64,000 nt of DNA from Loxodes magnus (taxonomy: Eukaryota; Ciliophora; Karyorelictea; Loxodida; Loxodidae): NCBI GenBank assembly GCA_946699065.1, contig CAMPDV010000122.1, positions 70,001 through 134,000 of the forward strand. Reading direction: 5' to 3'. The notes beneath the pieces were generated by a model, which saw only the letters and a list, made by a program, of their open reading frames with translations, was not told the origin of the DNA and searched no databases. How positions within the stretch are numbered: the first letter of the stretch is position 1; each line of letters starts with the position of its first letter. Below, one piece after another: positions 37,956 to 49,739 of this stretch. Position numbers and translations under genes: made by a program.

Positions 37956-39780
37956 TAAACTATCAAGAACTATTCAGCAACATCCAAATCAAGTTTTGAG
38001 GATGGAGAAAAAAAGCAAGGAAAATACAATGAACTAATAAAATACTCTTTAGGTTTAGATAACTGATTAGCTCAAACATAAAAATAGTTAAAAGCCTGCG
38101 GAAATATAAAAAAGCAGTTTTGCTTACAATAAAAGGAATAACTTGATTTGATGGTAGAACTATTATGTACCTAGAATTATCAGAAACCACTTAAGCAGCA
38201 AATATTCCTACTTGACTGGAAGAAAAAAATTTACGGTTAAAGTTGAATTAATTGGCAATATGATGATATGTAAGCTGTCAAAAAATTAGATACAGTACTA
38301 AGTAATATAGAAGATAAAAAATAAATCAAGCTAATAATCAGTTATATAGGAATATCAAAAAAAGTGGTAGAATATGTAACAAGAAATAGCACACTTAAAT
38401 AAAAGATATATAAATAAAAATAAAAAACTAAAGAAATGTTAAAGAAATTATAAAGAAGATTAGCATGCAAAAATTTGGATCCTAAAATATAAATAATTAT
38501 TTAAATTATACGAAAGATAGGCAACAATTGATAGAATAATAAAAGATCATTTAACTGAATAAATGCTGAGATAAAATGATTTCTGCTACTTAGATATATG
38601 GAAAAGCCAAAGTTTAACACCATGAGAGAAAAAATGGAATTGAACCTTTTGAAAAAATAAGCTTCAATAAGTAACTAGCTATTTTGATAACTGATGCAAT
38701 TACTTTGAATAATAAACAAGAAATAATATGAGAAAAGATAGCATACATAAAACCTGAACATAAATACAAACATTAGAATAATTTGGTTTTGAAAAAGACT
38801 AAGCTAAATTGATGATCCTAAATAGAAAGAATCAAACAATGATGATAAAGAAAATTTGAATATTTGAAATTAATTAAACATAAGAACTGATAATATAAGA
38901 GGAATAAAGTCGAACAAAGAAGAGTTATGTAAATGAATGCTTGAAAAAGATAAATTCTGGTGACTCAAGAAGTGTTTATAGATTGAATTAAAGATATGCT
39001 TGAAATAAAGGAATAATGGAACTAGACTTAGTAAAGGAGTGGCTTTATATATTAAAGAAGAATTGATATGGAGAGAGTATGAAGTAAATGGAATAAAATG
39101 AAATACTGGAAGGGTTGTAATTTGTATGAATCTTACTTAATGTATATGCGCCTACTTGAGGAATAATGAATCCGTTTCTATGAAAGCCTAATTAAAAGCA
39201 ATTTAAGTTTATAAGTATAGTATGAGATTTAATGCACATATACATAATTTGTAGCAAATAAACTAAATCCAGTAGGATAGTAGCTATTAGAATTAATTAA
39301 AACTATAATGCAATAATTCAGCATAAGATCCAACCTAGATTACTACAAAAGAAAGTTTAAGACTATTTTTTAAGGGACTAATAGCATAATTAGCATAAGA
39401 ATTGTTTAGGAAAGAATACTAGATGATATCTATTAATTGTTAAAATAGCAGATATAGATCATAAGTAAGAAGGTTATATTACTAAAAACTGAAAATTGGA
39501 AAAATATTGGAAAAGCTTCACAATGAGCTACATATTCTTTGAAGCTGGTTAAGGTAGATAATGATATAGGAAAAATAAGAAGTTAAATTAAGTTGTGGAT
39601 ATGTTGCTAATACTTAAAAGAAACGTTTAAGAAATGAATTAAAAAAGTATCAAAAATAAATTTAATGAGATAAAGAAAATATTGTATACTAACATAAGAT
39701 AACAAAAAGGAGATAATGGATTGAAAAATTTAACATTTTCATGGACTAAATAAATAAAGGTAATTTGAATAGCAAACAGA
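37956..39780 (+). pseudogene. LINE-4 ORF1-like and endonuclease region, copy 2
   Basis: Duplicate of 15,303-17,130 with a deletion of about 10 nt near 38,488 and scattered substitutions. The endonuclease part runs from about 38,867. Also lacks any RT before the unit ends at 40,084. Confidence 0.58.
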
Positions 39781-40084
39781 TATGTTTTCACCATTAAACT
39801 GTAATTATCTTACTATTTAATATCTAATTAAAAGGTAAGAACATGAATAATTTCTTTAAACTTAAGAAAATATTTTAGCTATATTAGCCTATTTGATTAA
39901 CTCTTACTTTATAAGTTATTGAGAAAATACTTTTGAGTAAAGAAAAGTGACTTTAATTCTATAACTAATCAATTAAATATAATAATTAATTAAATCCATT
40001 ATAATGATAGTATTGAAGAAATACTAGCTAATAAGCAAAATTTACAAAACTTAAAATAAACTTTAAAACTATAAGCTGATAACT

Positions 40085-40479
40085 ATCAATATGGAAACTA
40101 ATTCAAAATCGCTAATTTAAACTCTTAGCGACTCTTATCTAGCAATAAAGAAGCTGTGATCTTATAAAAAAAGCATAGGCAGATGTTTACACTTTCATAA
40201 ATCTAGAATTTGGAAACGCTTCAACTGAAGTAAATAAAATGAATAGTCAATTTAATAAGATAAATACTAAAACAATGTAGCTAATAGACAATAAATACTT
40301 TTCTTAGGGTTCCACTAAGATAACTTAAATATTCCTTGGAGCGATGTCATCAGTTGAAGCGCATTTTAAAAGTTGAGAAATATACTGTTGAAAAGGAATT
40401 TTGGCGGCACAGTTGAATAAAAGGTATAAATGTTAAATAATAGGGGGAATAATAAAGATATTTAAGATAGAAGATTTGA
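40085..40479 (+). other. Possible coding sequence upstream of the coiled-coil fragment
   Basis: First sequence after duplicate 2, absent from copy 1. Several short frames read as protein (METNSKSLIQTLSDSYLAI; ADVYTFINLEFGNASTEVN), but no single frame is convincing. Confidence 0.3.
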
Positions 40480-41024
40480 ATGAATAAAAATGAAAATAAT
40501 AAGGGAATTATAGAATATTCCATATTTACTTAAAATTTAGAGTATAATCATGTATAGTACTAAAATTAAAAATTCAATAATCTTTTAAACCAAGAGAATT
40601 AAGAAAATTAAAATCTAAAAAATATAAATAATCTTGAAATCAAAAACATATAACTTTAAGCTTAACTTATTGAAGTAAAGGATCAAATGTAATCCTAAGA
40701 ATTTGAAACTAGTAAAAAATAGTTCTTAAATTAGATTAAAGAACTTGAATAATAAATATAAAATCTATAAAATAATCAAATTATTCTTAAAAATTTCTAT
40801 CAACTTAAGAAAATGAGGAAAGGATTATAAGTAAGTATGAAGCAGTAATAGAATAGTACAAAGTGTATGTAAATAAAACTTATAAGAAACTAAAGAAAAT
40901 TTAAAATTAAATACTAAAATCTAAATACTAAAAGTAATAACAATAGTTTAAATATAATTAATTAATTTTTGGAAAAAAGCAAAATAATTCTAAAGAGATA
41001 GAAGTTTAAACAGATTTAATTTCT
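40480..41024 (+). pseudogene. Coiled-coil protein fragment interrupted by element C
   Basis: From ATG 40,480 the plus frame reads MNKNENNKGIIEYSIF and then a clear coiled coil rich in Gln, Glu and Leu: NLEIKNIQLQAQLIEVKDQ ... KKQFLNQIKELEQQIQNLQN, most Gln being TAA/TAG. A 1-nt frame change near 40,790 moves the best reading to ENEERIISKYEAVIEQYKVYV. Coding quality stops where the tail of element C (41,025) begins, so the gene was probably cut by that insertion. No family can be assigned from a coiled coil. Confidence 0.5.
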
Positions 41025-41046
41025 CAATATAAATAAATTTGATTAT

Positions 41047-41080
41047 AGAGCGCGTAGCACTCTCGTTGGTGCGCAGCTCT
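41047..41080 (-). repeat. Shared 3' hairpin H6 (element C)
   Basis: AGAGC/GCTCT, GCAC/GTGC; loop TCTCGTTG. Confidence 0.8.
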
Positions 41081-41243
41081 TAAAAAAAAATGTTTCATAC
41101 TGACAAGAATGTTTATTACTGATAAAATTATCAGATACTGATAAAAATGTTCAATACTGATATAATTTTAGAATACTTGTAATCTTTAATACTTGCTGGA
41201 GGTCCAAGGACATGACAGGATTGTGTCCCATTGCATCACCAAA

Positions 41244-41292
41244 GCAGAGGACGACATGTGTCATTTATGGGTACTTAAATTCCCCACCTCTG
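41244..41292. ncRNA. Structured module M1 (element C, copy 2)
   Basis: Closing stem CAGAGG/CCTCTG, hairpin GACA-TG-TGTC, and GGG...CCC pairing in gggtacttaaattcccc. Confidence 0.5.
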
Positions 41293-41401
41293 ATGAAGCT
41301 CGCAATATTATTTCTTTTTCGTTCCAGAATTAAAAATAAACGAAACCAAGTCAAGCCAACGTCGAAGGTCTAGGAATTTTATGTCTCGAGGCCAAACCAA
41401 A

Positions 41402-41452
41402 GCAGTGGAAGACATAAAGTCGATTATGGGTACTTAACTTCCTCAACCTCTG
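41402..41452. ncRNA. Structured module M2 (element C, copy 2)
   Basis: As at 20,071 but with CAGTGG opposite CCTCTG, one mismatch in the closing stem. Internal hairpin GAC-ATAAA-GTC conserved. Confidence 0.45.
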
Positions 41453-41497
41453 ATGAAGATGACCTTGTTATTCACCTTCGAACAACTATGGCAGTTT

Positions 41498-43084
41498 TAA
41501 TATATAATATTGTATAATAAACATAAATTTTGCATAACTTGTTCATAAAATAAATATAATAAAGAGATAATAAATAATATTTCAGTTGCTTTATATCAAT
41601 AAATGATTATTGAAATATAAACTCTAAAGCATAATAATAAATAAACTAATTAACTTTTATATTAAAGCACTATTTTATATAATTATTTAGTTGATAATCT
41701 TTAATTGATTGCACTTAAGATTGAAAATTATTAAAAGGAAAACAGCTAGAGTTTATAATAAAGAAGTTTAGTATAGAATTGATGAGAAAAGAATAGTTTG
41801 AAAACACTAAATGACAATTTTAAATTTAATCAATAATTTTAAAGGATACTATAATTATGCTCTAAATATCTAATAAGTTAAGCAAAAATATCTCTTATTA
41901 TAATATGAAACTAAGTTATTTTAATTTGGTCTAAAATTCTTATGTAGTTATCATACAAGCTATTTTTAAATAAGAAATTAATATATTAAATTAATTAAAG
42001 TTGCACTTTTTGCAAAAAATAAAGAACTTCATTGATACTATTCAGAGATTGGTTTCTTATAATTTGTTTAAATTAGCTATTATCTAGTTTGCATTCTAAT
42101 AGTCTTATTAAATACGCTAATAATAATTAAATTTTAAGAACTATTAACTTAAAAAATATATAGACCTAATCATAAGCCTTATCAAATCACTTTAACCATT
42201 TCTATCTTATTCATTTCTATTAAATTATTTAAACCAACGCCATAATTATTGCCATCACTTAAAAAATTTACTCTTGCTTTATTATAAAAATTACATCCAA
42301 AACTTCTCTTTGACTTATCACATACGAAACATATAAGAATAATCTTAATAAATTATTAAAAATCTAGTATAATAACCTACTTTAATTCGACTAAAAGTTT
42401 CAATTATAATAACTTTTAGAAATGTCATATTAATAGTTTAGTAGTAGCGTAGAATTGAGAGTGTACAATATTGGAAACTTTTATTTTATAATTATTTTAA
42501 AGATTTGACATAAGTTTCTTGCTGTATACTCTAGTAATAAATATGATATATGACTATATAATTATATGATCATATTTTTACTTCTTAGAGAATTTTAAAA
42601 TATAAGAATTTCAATAATTTATGCAAAAATTGATTTTTCTTATCTTTTATATTTCATTTAATTTTAAATTTAGCTAGGAATAAAACTTATTGAATGATAA
42701 AAACATTTCAAATAAAAGTAATTAAATATAGGTATTTAGCATCTTATTAAGAATATCTATATAAACATAGCAATTTTCCTTTTTATACTTATCTTTACTT
42801 TTTATTTATTTAAAAATCTTTGCTTTCACTTAAAATTTAAAATATGATACTGTCTCTCGTTATTTACTGTTAATGCTATTTCCATTTATTAAGCTTTTTA
42901 TTATTACAATTATTATTTATAGGAATATATCTAAAACTATTAGACTTAATAAACTTATAATTACTAGATCTTTTATAGATTCAAATATTGTTACTCTCAA
43001 TGCTATACAAAGATTTTTAAGGATATTCATAGTTTATTTAATTTATTCTTGTTGCTAATTATATTATATATAAAATGGATTTCA
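41498..43084. other. AT-rich intergenic DNA
   Basis: No supported gene or structure. A short standard-code frame at 42,873-43,058 has the composition of the spacer and no motif. Confidence 0.5.
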
Positions 43085-43400
43085 GTTGTGCTCAAAAAAA
43101 AGCCTAACATAACCGAGAGTTCTCACTTTAGTATGGACGTTTGGCTGACGTGTCTACATATGACTTAATTATAAATCTTATTTGGATCTTATTCTAGAAG
43201 ACTGGAACATTTTATTCAAGATTCGGGATTAATTTTTTATGAGCAGACTCCCCATTTGAAGAAGCTAACGTAATTCATTGGACGGTTAGACTGATAGCTA
43301 GAATTATGAGAACATTTTTTTTATCATTAAATATTAATGATGAAAGAGCTGTGCGCCAACGAGGCTCTGCTCTCTATAATAATATTTATTTATAATAAAT
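43085..43400 (+). mobile_element. SINE-like element A, copy 3, plus strand, 5' truncated
   Basis: Reads as the reverse complement of 147-420 with about 20-30% differences by eye: cctaacataaccgagagttctc, tggctgacgtgtct, cttatttggatcttattc, gaacattttttttatcattaaa. Ends with hairpin H7 and a TTTATTTATAATAAAT tail. The two-hairpin head is missing, as expected for 5' truncation during target-primed reverse transcription. Confidence 0.75.
43345..43375 (+). repeat. Shared 3' hairpin H7 (element A copy 3)
   Basis: AAGAGCTGTGCGCC-AACGA-GGCTCTGCTCTCT: inner stem is GCC/GGC instead of GCACC/GGTGC, so one arm has lost two bases and the pairing has shortened on both sides. Confidence 0.75.
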
Positions 43401-43926
43401 TCCCTTACATTTACTATTTAATTTCATTTCTTTTTATTGCAGCTATAGAATTTAAATTTATAAGGTTGCTATTTTACTCTGCCAAGAGTTCTTATTGTCT
43501 TTAACGTAAGCTAGCTAATTAACTTAATTTTGGTTATTCTAAATCTAAAGTAGATAAGTTTCTTTTTAAGCAATGAAGAGTTTTATTCTTTCTTATAAAA
43601 ATAACTTACTCTTGTGCTAAAATTCTAGCTATTGATTTAATATGCTTTTTGAATAATTAAGATAGAAAATAGAAAATGCATCTTTGCTTAAGCTTAATAT
43701 CTAGCTAGTTTGCTTAACTAGTTTTAAAAACCTATTTTAGTTAATTGTTTAAGCTACTGCTTTAGTTGGGAAAGGAATTATTAATAATGCTTAATTGATA
43801 TTTAAAGTTGGATATAAACGAAGTTAGAATGAATTGAAGCAATTTATAAGTTTCTAATTAGTTAAAGCAGCTAAATAGATAATTAATAGTCTATTAGCTA
43901 TCTTAATTTATATGTTTAAACTATAG
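43401..43926. other. AT-rich spacer
   Basis: No feature seen. Confidence 0.5.
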
Positions 43927-44832
43927 TCATTTAATTGCTTTTTATATACAATTATATTATAACTTCTTATTTTTATAAACATCCTTAGAAACAAGAGTCA
44001 TGAAGGAGTTATAATATTGCTTATAAAGCCAAGATAGATACTGCTAATATTAAATAATAAAGATGAAAAAACTCTAGTTATATATATTAAATAATGAAAG
44101 GATTAATTAAGAAAATAAGCCGGATTAATCATTTAAGGTTTAAATTTTGAATAAATTTTATTCAAAAAAATAATAGGTTAACTTAATCCCTCCTTTCACA
44201 GCATCATGATTTTGGTAAATCTAATTTTATTGTTGCTTATGAAATTTCTCTTACTGCTTCTGAAATTGTTAAAATTTTCTTCCTATTCTTTCTCTTTAGT
44301 TCAGTCTTTTTTCGTTCATTTAACTAGACTTTTCTTGCTCTTTAAAGATTCTGCATTATTTAAATCATTTTATGATTTTACTTAATTTTTTTTTCTATTA
44401 TTGATTCATGCATTTTCATACCTTAATATAATTTTCTCCTATAAATTTTACATTTTCTAGAGAAATATATTTAACTCCCTTTGATTCAGAGTTTTTTCTT
44501 CAAAATTTATTTTTATTAAATATTAGCACTACTTTAAAAGGTGGCTTTTTCAAGCATAATTAATTTCTTAATAATTCATTATCTTAGTTTTTTAATGTAT
44601 TTTAACTGCTATATCTTTCTTAATATTTAGTCTTACAAATAGCTCTAACATTTACTTTAATATCGTTTCATTTATTTTCTTACTTTTCTCTTTAGTTTCA
44701 CCAATTAATATCCAAATATACAATTGTTTATTAATCTTCCTAATCTACCGCTAAACTAGCTTAAGAAAGCTTCTAAGATATTAATATTCTACATTTGAAT
44801 CAAATATTAAAATTCAGATTTTATTTCTTCAT
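43927..44832 (-). CDS. Hypothetical Lys/Gln-rich protein
   Basis: The frame from ATG 44,832 to TGA 43,927-43,929 gives 301 residues and uses several internal TGA as Trp. Readable stretches include SLAVDQEDQQTIVYLDINWW, LKKPPFKVVLIFNKNKFW and GVKYISLENVKFIGENYIKV, followed by a basic Gln-rich region (RIGRKFQQFQKQQEKFHKQQ). The middle reads like a folded domain, but I cannot name it. It lies 3' of LINE-2 on the same strand. The termination site is uncertain because the last 80 residues are low quality. Confidence 0.35.
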
Positions 44833-45289
44833 AATGATAAGAAACTCATTTAATGCCTTTGATACTTCAAAATCAAAAAAGATGCAAACAAAGTCTAAAC
44901 TAAAAGGAAATAAAAACTCAGTAATTAAGGGTCAGGATCCGCATGCATAAATTAAAAAAAAGAAAATCACAAACTTTCTCATTAAAGAACTAGCTTCTTA
45001 AAAAAATATTTTAGTAAGTTAGTGTTATCATAAGTTTATTCCATTTCAAAACTCTAGAAATATCTTAGAGATTTCTAAGTAGAAGTATGAAGATGAATAA
45101 TATAACTAAAATATGAATGTTTAATTTAATTTAAACTAAAAGAGTTTTTGACGTCTTTAATTGGAAGAATTGCTTCTTTCAATTATAGATGTTAGCAAAT
45201 GCTTTTAAATTGTTTTTTAATATTATCTTGATCTCATCATTTTTATTTAATTAGTTCTACTTTCTACTCAACTTTAGCTTCTTTCTTTT
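44833..45289. other. Spacer downstream of LINE-2
   Basis: Should hold the 3' end of LINE-2. I see neither the shared hairpin nor a simple-repeat tail. Confidence 0.4.
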
Positions 45290-48182
45290 TTGCTTTCTCC
45301 TTTATAGAATCTAAATTCTCCTTTTCATTAGCTTCTTGTGAAATATTTTGATTTGTAAGTCTAAATACTCCAATTTAAACCTTGAAAATGAGTTTATAAT
45401 CTTGATCGTATATTATGAGACGCCTAAAGTCATAATTCCCGATCTTTTCCGATAGTCAACTCCTTATATTAGTATAGTATATACATTTAAAGTTATGCTC
45501 GAAAGTCTCATGCTCTCCACACATGTAATAGGGATTATCAATAGGATAATGACGATCTTAAAGATCCTTACGAAAATTATAAGTTTAGGTTCTAAGTCTA
45601 TATATACTGATAATTTCTCATCTTTACTATTTGCTTAATTTCGTATAAGTAATTTTTGGAAATTGTTAAAGATTACCAAAATATTCAGTATATATTTTAT
45701 CTATCTTCATTCTCATCAATTTTTTAGTAGCTACATTATAGAAATATTGTTTTATTTTGTCTCTTATAGGTTTAGCAAAAGTTTTAAGATTGGTCTTATT
45801 TTATTAATTCTGCAGATCGATATTATAAAGGTCTGATAATTGCTACACTTAATCGTAGTATTGAAATCCTTTTTTCCAGATATTAATGAAAAGAGAACCT
45901 ATTGTCGATCTTGGAAAATCAGAAATTCCTTATTTCATTTTATAATAGAATTTAAAAAACTTTATTGCCATAATGTGCTTAAAAACAAGTTTAAATCTAT
46001 ATAACATGATTCGTTAAAAGTTGAAATTGCTGCTTTAAAGGCTTTCCTTTAAATCATTCTCATCCTTGACTCAATTCTATTCAAAACTCCAGTTACTCCT
46101 TTTTGAATACACCATGGTACTAAATCTCCTCCATATTCTGCTTTAGGTAATGTAAAAAGTCTACGTGAAGTTTCAAAATGTCAAGGAGTTACGTTCTTAT
46201 ATCTCATCAGTTAAAAAATAGCTTTCTTAATTGCAGCTATATATTTGAAGGCAACTTCTTTGCAATGGAGATTCAAATTCTTCTTCTGATGTAAAATAAC
46301 TCCTAAATATGTTTATTGTTCTTTTTAAGCAATTGGTTAACTTTATAATCATAAATTTAAGATTTATTATTTCTAATGCTTCTTTAGAAATTAGATGCAT
46401 CCAGATTTGGTAGCATTGATCTTTAAATGAATTCATACAAAAACTTTATTTGTTTCATTTATTAGATTCTACATCTACTTTGCAGATTTGAAAAGAAGAA
46501 TAAGATCGTCTGCCCATCCTCTGCAAGCGAAGTTAATACTCGAATCCTGGTATTTAAATCCAACTAGGCACTTTAACTTTCCAAATATCTAATTACTATG
46601 AATAATAAAACAATGCTAAAACTGGTCCATGCGAGCTTCCTTACATAGCGCCATTGTTGTATTATAATGCTTTGGTGTTCTTTTCATTTATGATAAATGA
46701 AGAATTTAGGTTTTTGTAAAACATTTCTAAGGCTATTATTATTCCAAGTGGTAGTTTAACTCTTTTGAGTTAATCAAACAAAAGTCTTCATTCTATTGAG
46801 TCAAACATTTTTTCAACATCTATCAGTTTGCTATCAATATAGTTTTCCCTTTTGCACATTTCCGATATTTATCAATAATCTTTATATAATCAAAATCTAT
46901 TAATTAGTTTATCTATTTTTTATTTACTAAGATTTATCTATTATTGAGTTAGATTAGAATGCTTGTTAAAAACGCAATTCTCCCGTGAATCAATGATTTT
47001 ATTTTTTATCTCTTAAATATGTTCATAATATTTCTCTTCATAGGATTTAAAATTTCTCAGCTTGTGAAAATATTTCCTTAACATCTCCATTAAGAATTAG
47101 AAATTTTTTTGTTTTATTTTTTTTAATTTTCATAGATTATACTTGAAGTCTTTCCAAAGTCGTTTTGCTATCTCATGAAGAGTAATTACTTGTTAGTTTA
47201 TTCTTCCGGATTTAATGTGAGCTTCCTTATATGCTTAGTTAGCTCTTTTAGCCTCTATATATTTCTTGGTAAGATCTCGAGGAAGTTTGTTATATTTTGA
47301 GACTTTAATAAACAATATTAATGTTTAATCAGCATTTTCTTAGATGTTACTTTTGATAAATTCATATTAATCTTCAAGATTATCTTAGTCTATCTAAAAG
47401 AATTCTAGATAAGTTTGCAGGAAAGATTCTTAATTCTTTTGCCTATCTATTGAATCTTATAACATATTTATTTTATATTTCCTTTGAATTATCTTTTCCC
47501 AATAGATTATAGTATCATAAATAAAATCGACAGTAATTGGAATATGATCAGAGTATAAACTATTATAATGAGTAGTGAAGTTTGCAAATTAATTTATATT
47601 CAAATGGTTGCTTATAATGATATAGTCATTACAATACAATTATCCAGTTCCTTTGTGTATATGTATTAACGTTACTATCATTCATTATTTCAAGATCATT
47701 TTGTAATATAAATTCTTATAATCTATATGTATTATCTTAATTATTTTCAGGATTGTCTCCAAAACCTTATGAAAAGTTGTTGAAATCTCCCATCAGTATA
47801 AGTGGATTCTCATCAAGTTTATTTAACAATGTATTTAAAAGTTCATAAGCTTAATCTTTAATATCTTAATTTTTCCCACTATCGGGCATATAACAAGATG
47901 TGATTAAAAATTATCCAGTTTAATTGTAACTAATCGATTTTATTATTTTTCATCTTCTATTTGCACTTCAATATTATTCAATTCTTCTCCTACTACTAGT
48001 CATACATCACCTCCTTTTTCTGAGTTTTTAAAATATGTTCTATATCCATTTATTATTATTGAAAGAAATTCGTCTTTTTATCAGGTTTCATTTATTAATA
48101 AAACGTCTATATTGTTATCTCTGATAAAATCTTCTACATTCAGGCATTTACTAGATACTCCATTAATATTTATACGCTCCAT
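45290..48182 (-). mobile_element. LINE-2, endonuclease-reverse transcriptase element
   Basis: Non-LTR retrotransposon of a family different from LINE-1. ATG 48,182 opens an endonuclease, then an RT, and the region ends with a Cys/His knuckle near 45,520. It lacks the shared 3' hairpin. Frameshifts in the endonuclease make this copy probably inactive. A possible ORF1 lies upstream (48,200-48,750). Confidence 0.78.
45290..48182 (-). pseudogene. LINE-2 endonuclease/reverse transcriptase
   Basis: Nicks target DNA and reverse-transcribes the element RNA. The N-terminus reads MERINING...DVLLINETW and EKGGDVWLVVGEE, then TSCYMPDSGK, NPLILMGDFNN (catalytic GDFN, about 47,775-47,795) and YSDHIPITV (SDH, about 47,540): an apurinic-type endonuclease, with frame changes between blocks. 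RT: motif A LIDVEKMFDSIEW (about 46,795-46,833), motif B GAMQGSSHGPVLALFYY (about 46,605-46,655), motif C GWADDLILLF (about 46,494-46,523), thumb TYLGVILHQKKNL. The C-terminal MCGEHETFEHNFKC is the zinc knuckle with its first Cys apparently lost (YY-M-C). TGA encodes Trp in NETW and DVW. WADD instead of YADD is unusual but keeps both catalytic Asp. Confidence 0.8.
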
Positions 48183-48199
48183 TTTTATTTTTCTAATTT

Positions 48200-48760
48200 A
48201 TTAATCTTTACTAAATTTCTCGGATTCTGCCGATTATCCATTTCATAGATGCAGATATTCTTTTATCCTTATTGATTCACTTAAATATGAACTAATCTTT
48301 TTCCAAGTTCAGGATGTTAATGAAAATATTGAATCAAAATATATATTCTTAGGTCGTATATTTTTTATGGAATTTTCTGTCTATATCAATTTTACGTTCA
48401 TACTATCTACCATTCCTTTTTCTAAGCATAAACTAATTTAACATATCTATTTTATATATGTACATTTCATGTAAGGGACTTCTTCAAGATTTTGATTTAA
48501 TAAATTTTTAAAGTTATATGCTAGTTAGATTGAAGTAACATATGATTTAATCACACTCTTTTTTATTATTATGTTTACTTATATGTTTTGCTGATGGAAT
48601 TATTATATCATCTTTTTCATGTTTTCTTTTAAGAATATTAAGATTACTATTCGGAGGTAAATTTGATTCTGATAAGCAATATCATTTAAATCTGTTTAAC
48701 TCTTTTAATCTTTTTATCAGCTTTTAGTTGAAAAATTAAATATACAATTGCTAATATTCC
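48200..48760 (-). CDS. Possible LINE-2 ORF1 fragment
   Basis: Minus strand immediately upstream of the LINE-2 ATG. Reads PNSNLNILKRKHEKDDIIIP and SAKHISKHNNKKECDQIICY. Position suggests ORF1, but there is no knuckle or other motif and other frames are open. Confidence 0.25.
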
Positions 48761-49739
48761 TGTATTTTTATCTCTTGTGTCTAAATATTTTAGGTACTTT
48801 AAAGGAATTTTAGATTGAGTTAGTGATATTAAAGCTATAGTAAAACAAAATCTTCATCTGGCAGTTTAACTTGACAGTATTAGTTATTATGTTATATTAT
48901 AATAGTATTAGTTAATGCTTCCTATTAATTATTTTAAATTTAGATTAACTTGTCTTGCTTGATTATATTCGTTTGAGTAAATTTTTGACACAGAAAAAAC
49001 AGTTTATTATTAGTTTATATTATCTGTTTAGATAATACTATCTTTTGTTTAAATATTTCATATAATGTCTAAGTTTATGCATTTACATATTACTTCTTCT
49101 AAAATTACTATTAATTACTAATTTCTTTTGTATGTTAGATATAATTTTAAAATAGTTCTTTAATCATTTTAATTTCCTTATTTTTAATAGAATTTAATTT
49201 TGAAAAGTTATGTTTATTTCATAATTTTATTATCTTTACTTATCTATTCGATTTTCAAAGTTAAAATTTCCATTTAAGCTTTCTATTCTTAAACTATAAT
49301 TACTTGCTTTAGTTTTATAATTTTTAATATTAAGATTATAACTTTTGGAGTTATATTTCAGTTATCATTTTTTATTAGGTAATTTGTTGAAGTAAATGTT
49401 AGTTCTATTCTAATATAATTTATTGATATCACTGCTAAGTTTTATTTAGAAAGTTATCTGTTTCAATTTAAGTAAAATTTCTTATTTTATTAAAGTTTAA
49501 TCATTATGCCTTATTTCTTCTATCATTTAAGCTTATATAAAGCTTTAATTAGCATTAGTTTCAATTAGAATCTCTTAATTAGATTATATTTCATATATTT
49601 AATTGACTTAATTCTCATAGTTTTTCTATTATATCTAAATTTCGTGAATTATACTAATTATTTCATCTGTTTAAACTATTTAGTTACTATAATAAATGGA
49701 GAAGTTTATTCAAGTAATTCTATGAATAGTTATTTTGAT
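48761..49739. other. AT-rich spacer
   Basis: No supported gene; minus-strand frames are Gln/Lys/Ile-rich and featureless. Confidence 0.4.

Larger units (their letters stand above)
22792..40084. repeat. 17.3-kb duplicated unit, copy 2
   Basis: Counterpart of 140-17,442. Example differences: ctgcgcca for ctgcacca near 23,150, atttgtgtctg for atttatgtctg near 23,876, an extra A near 26,444, a T-run length change near 33,748, and a rewritten 30-nt patch at 34,915-34,950. The RING-kelch gene is intact in both copies. Low divergence implies a recent duplication or two haplotypes joined by the assembler. Confidence 0.93.
41025..41497 (-). mobile_element. SINE-like element C, copy 2
   Basis: Same organisation as 19,655-20,168: tail, hairpin 41,047-41,080, a shorter tactgata array (about 41,096-41,165), modules at 41,244-41,292 and 41,402-41,452, and 5' hairpin GTTATTC/GAACAAC (G-T pairs) near 41,468-41,490. 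Diverged from copy 1 by many substitutions and indels, so it is an independent older insertion. It is not part of the large duplication. Confidence 0.75.
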
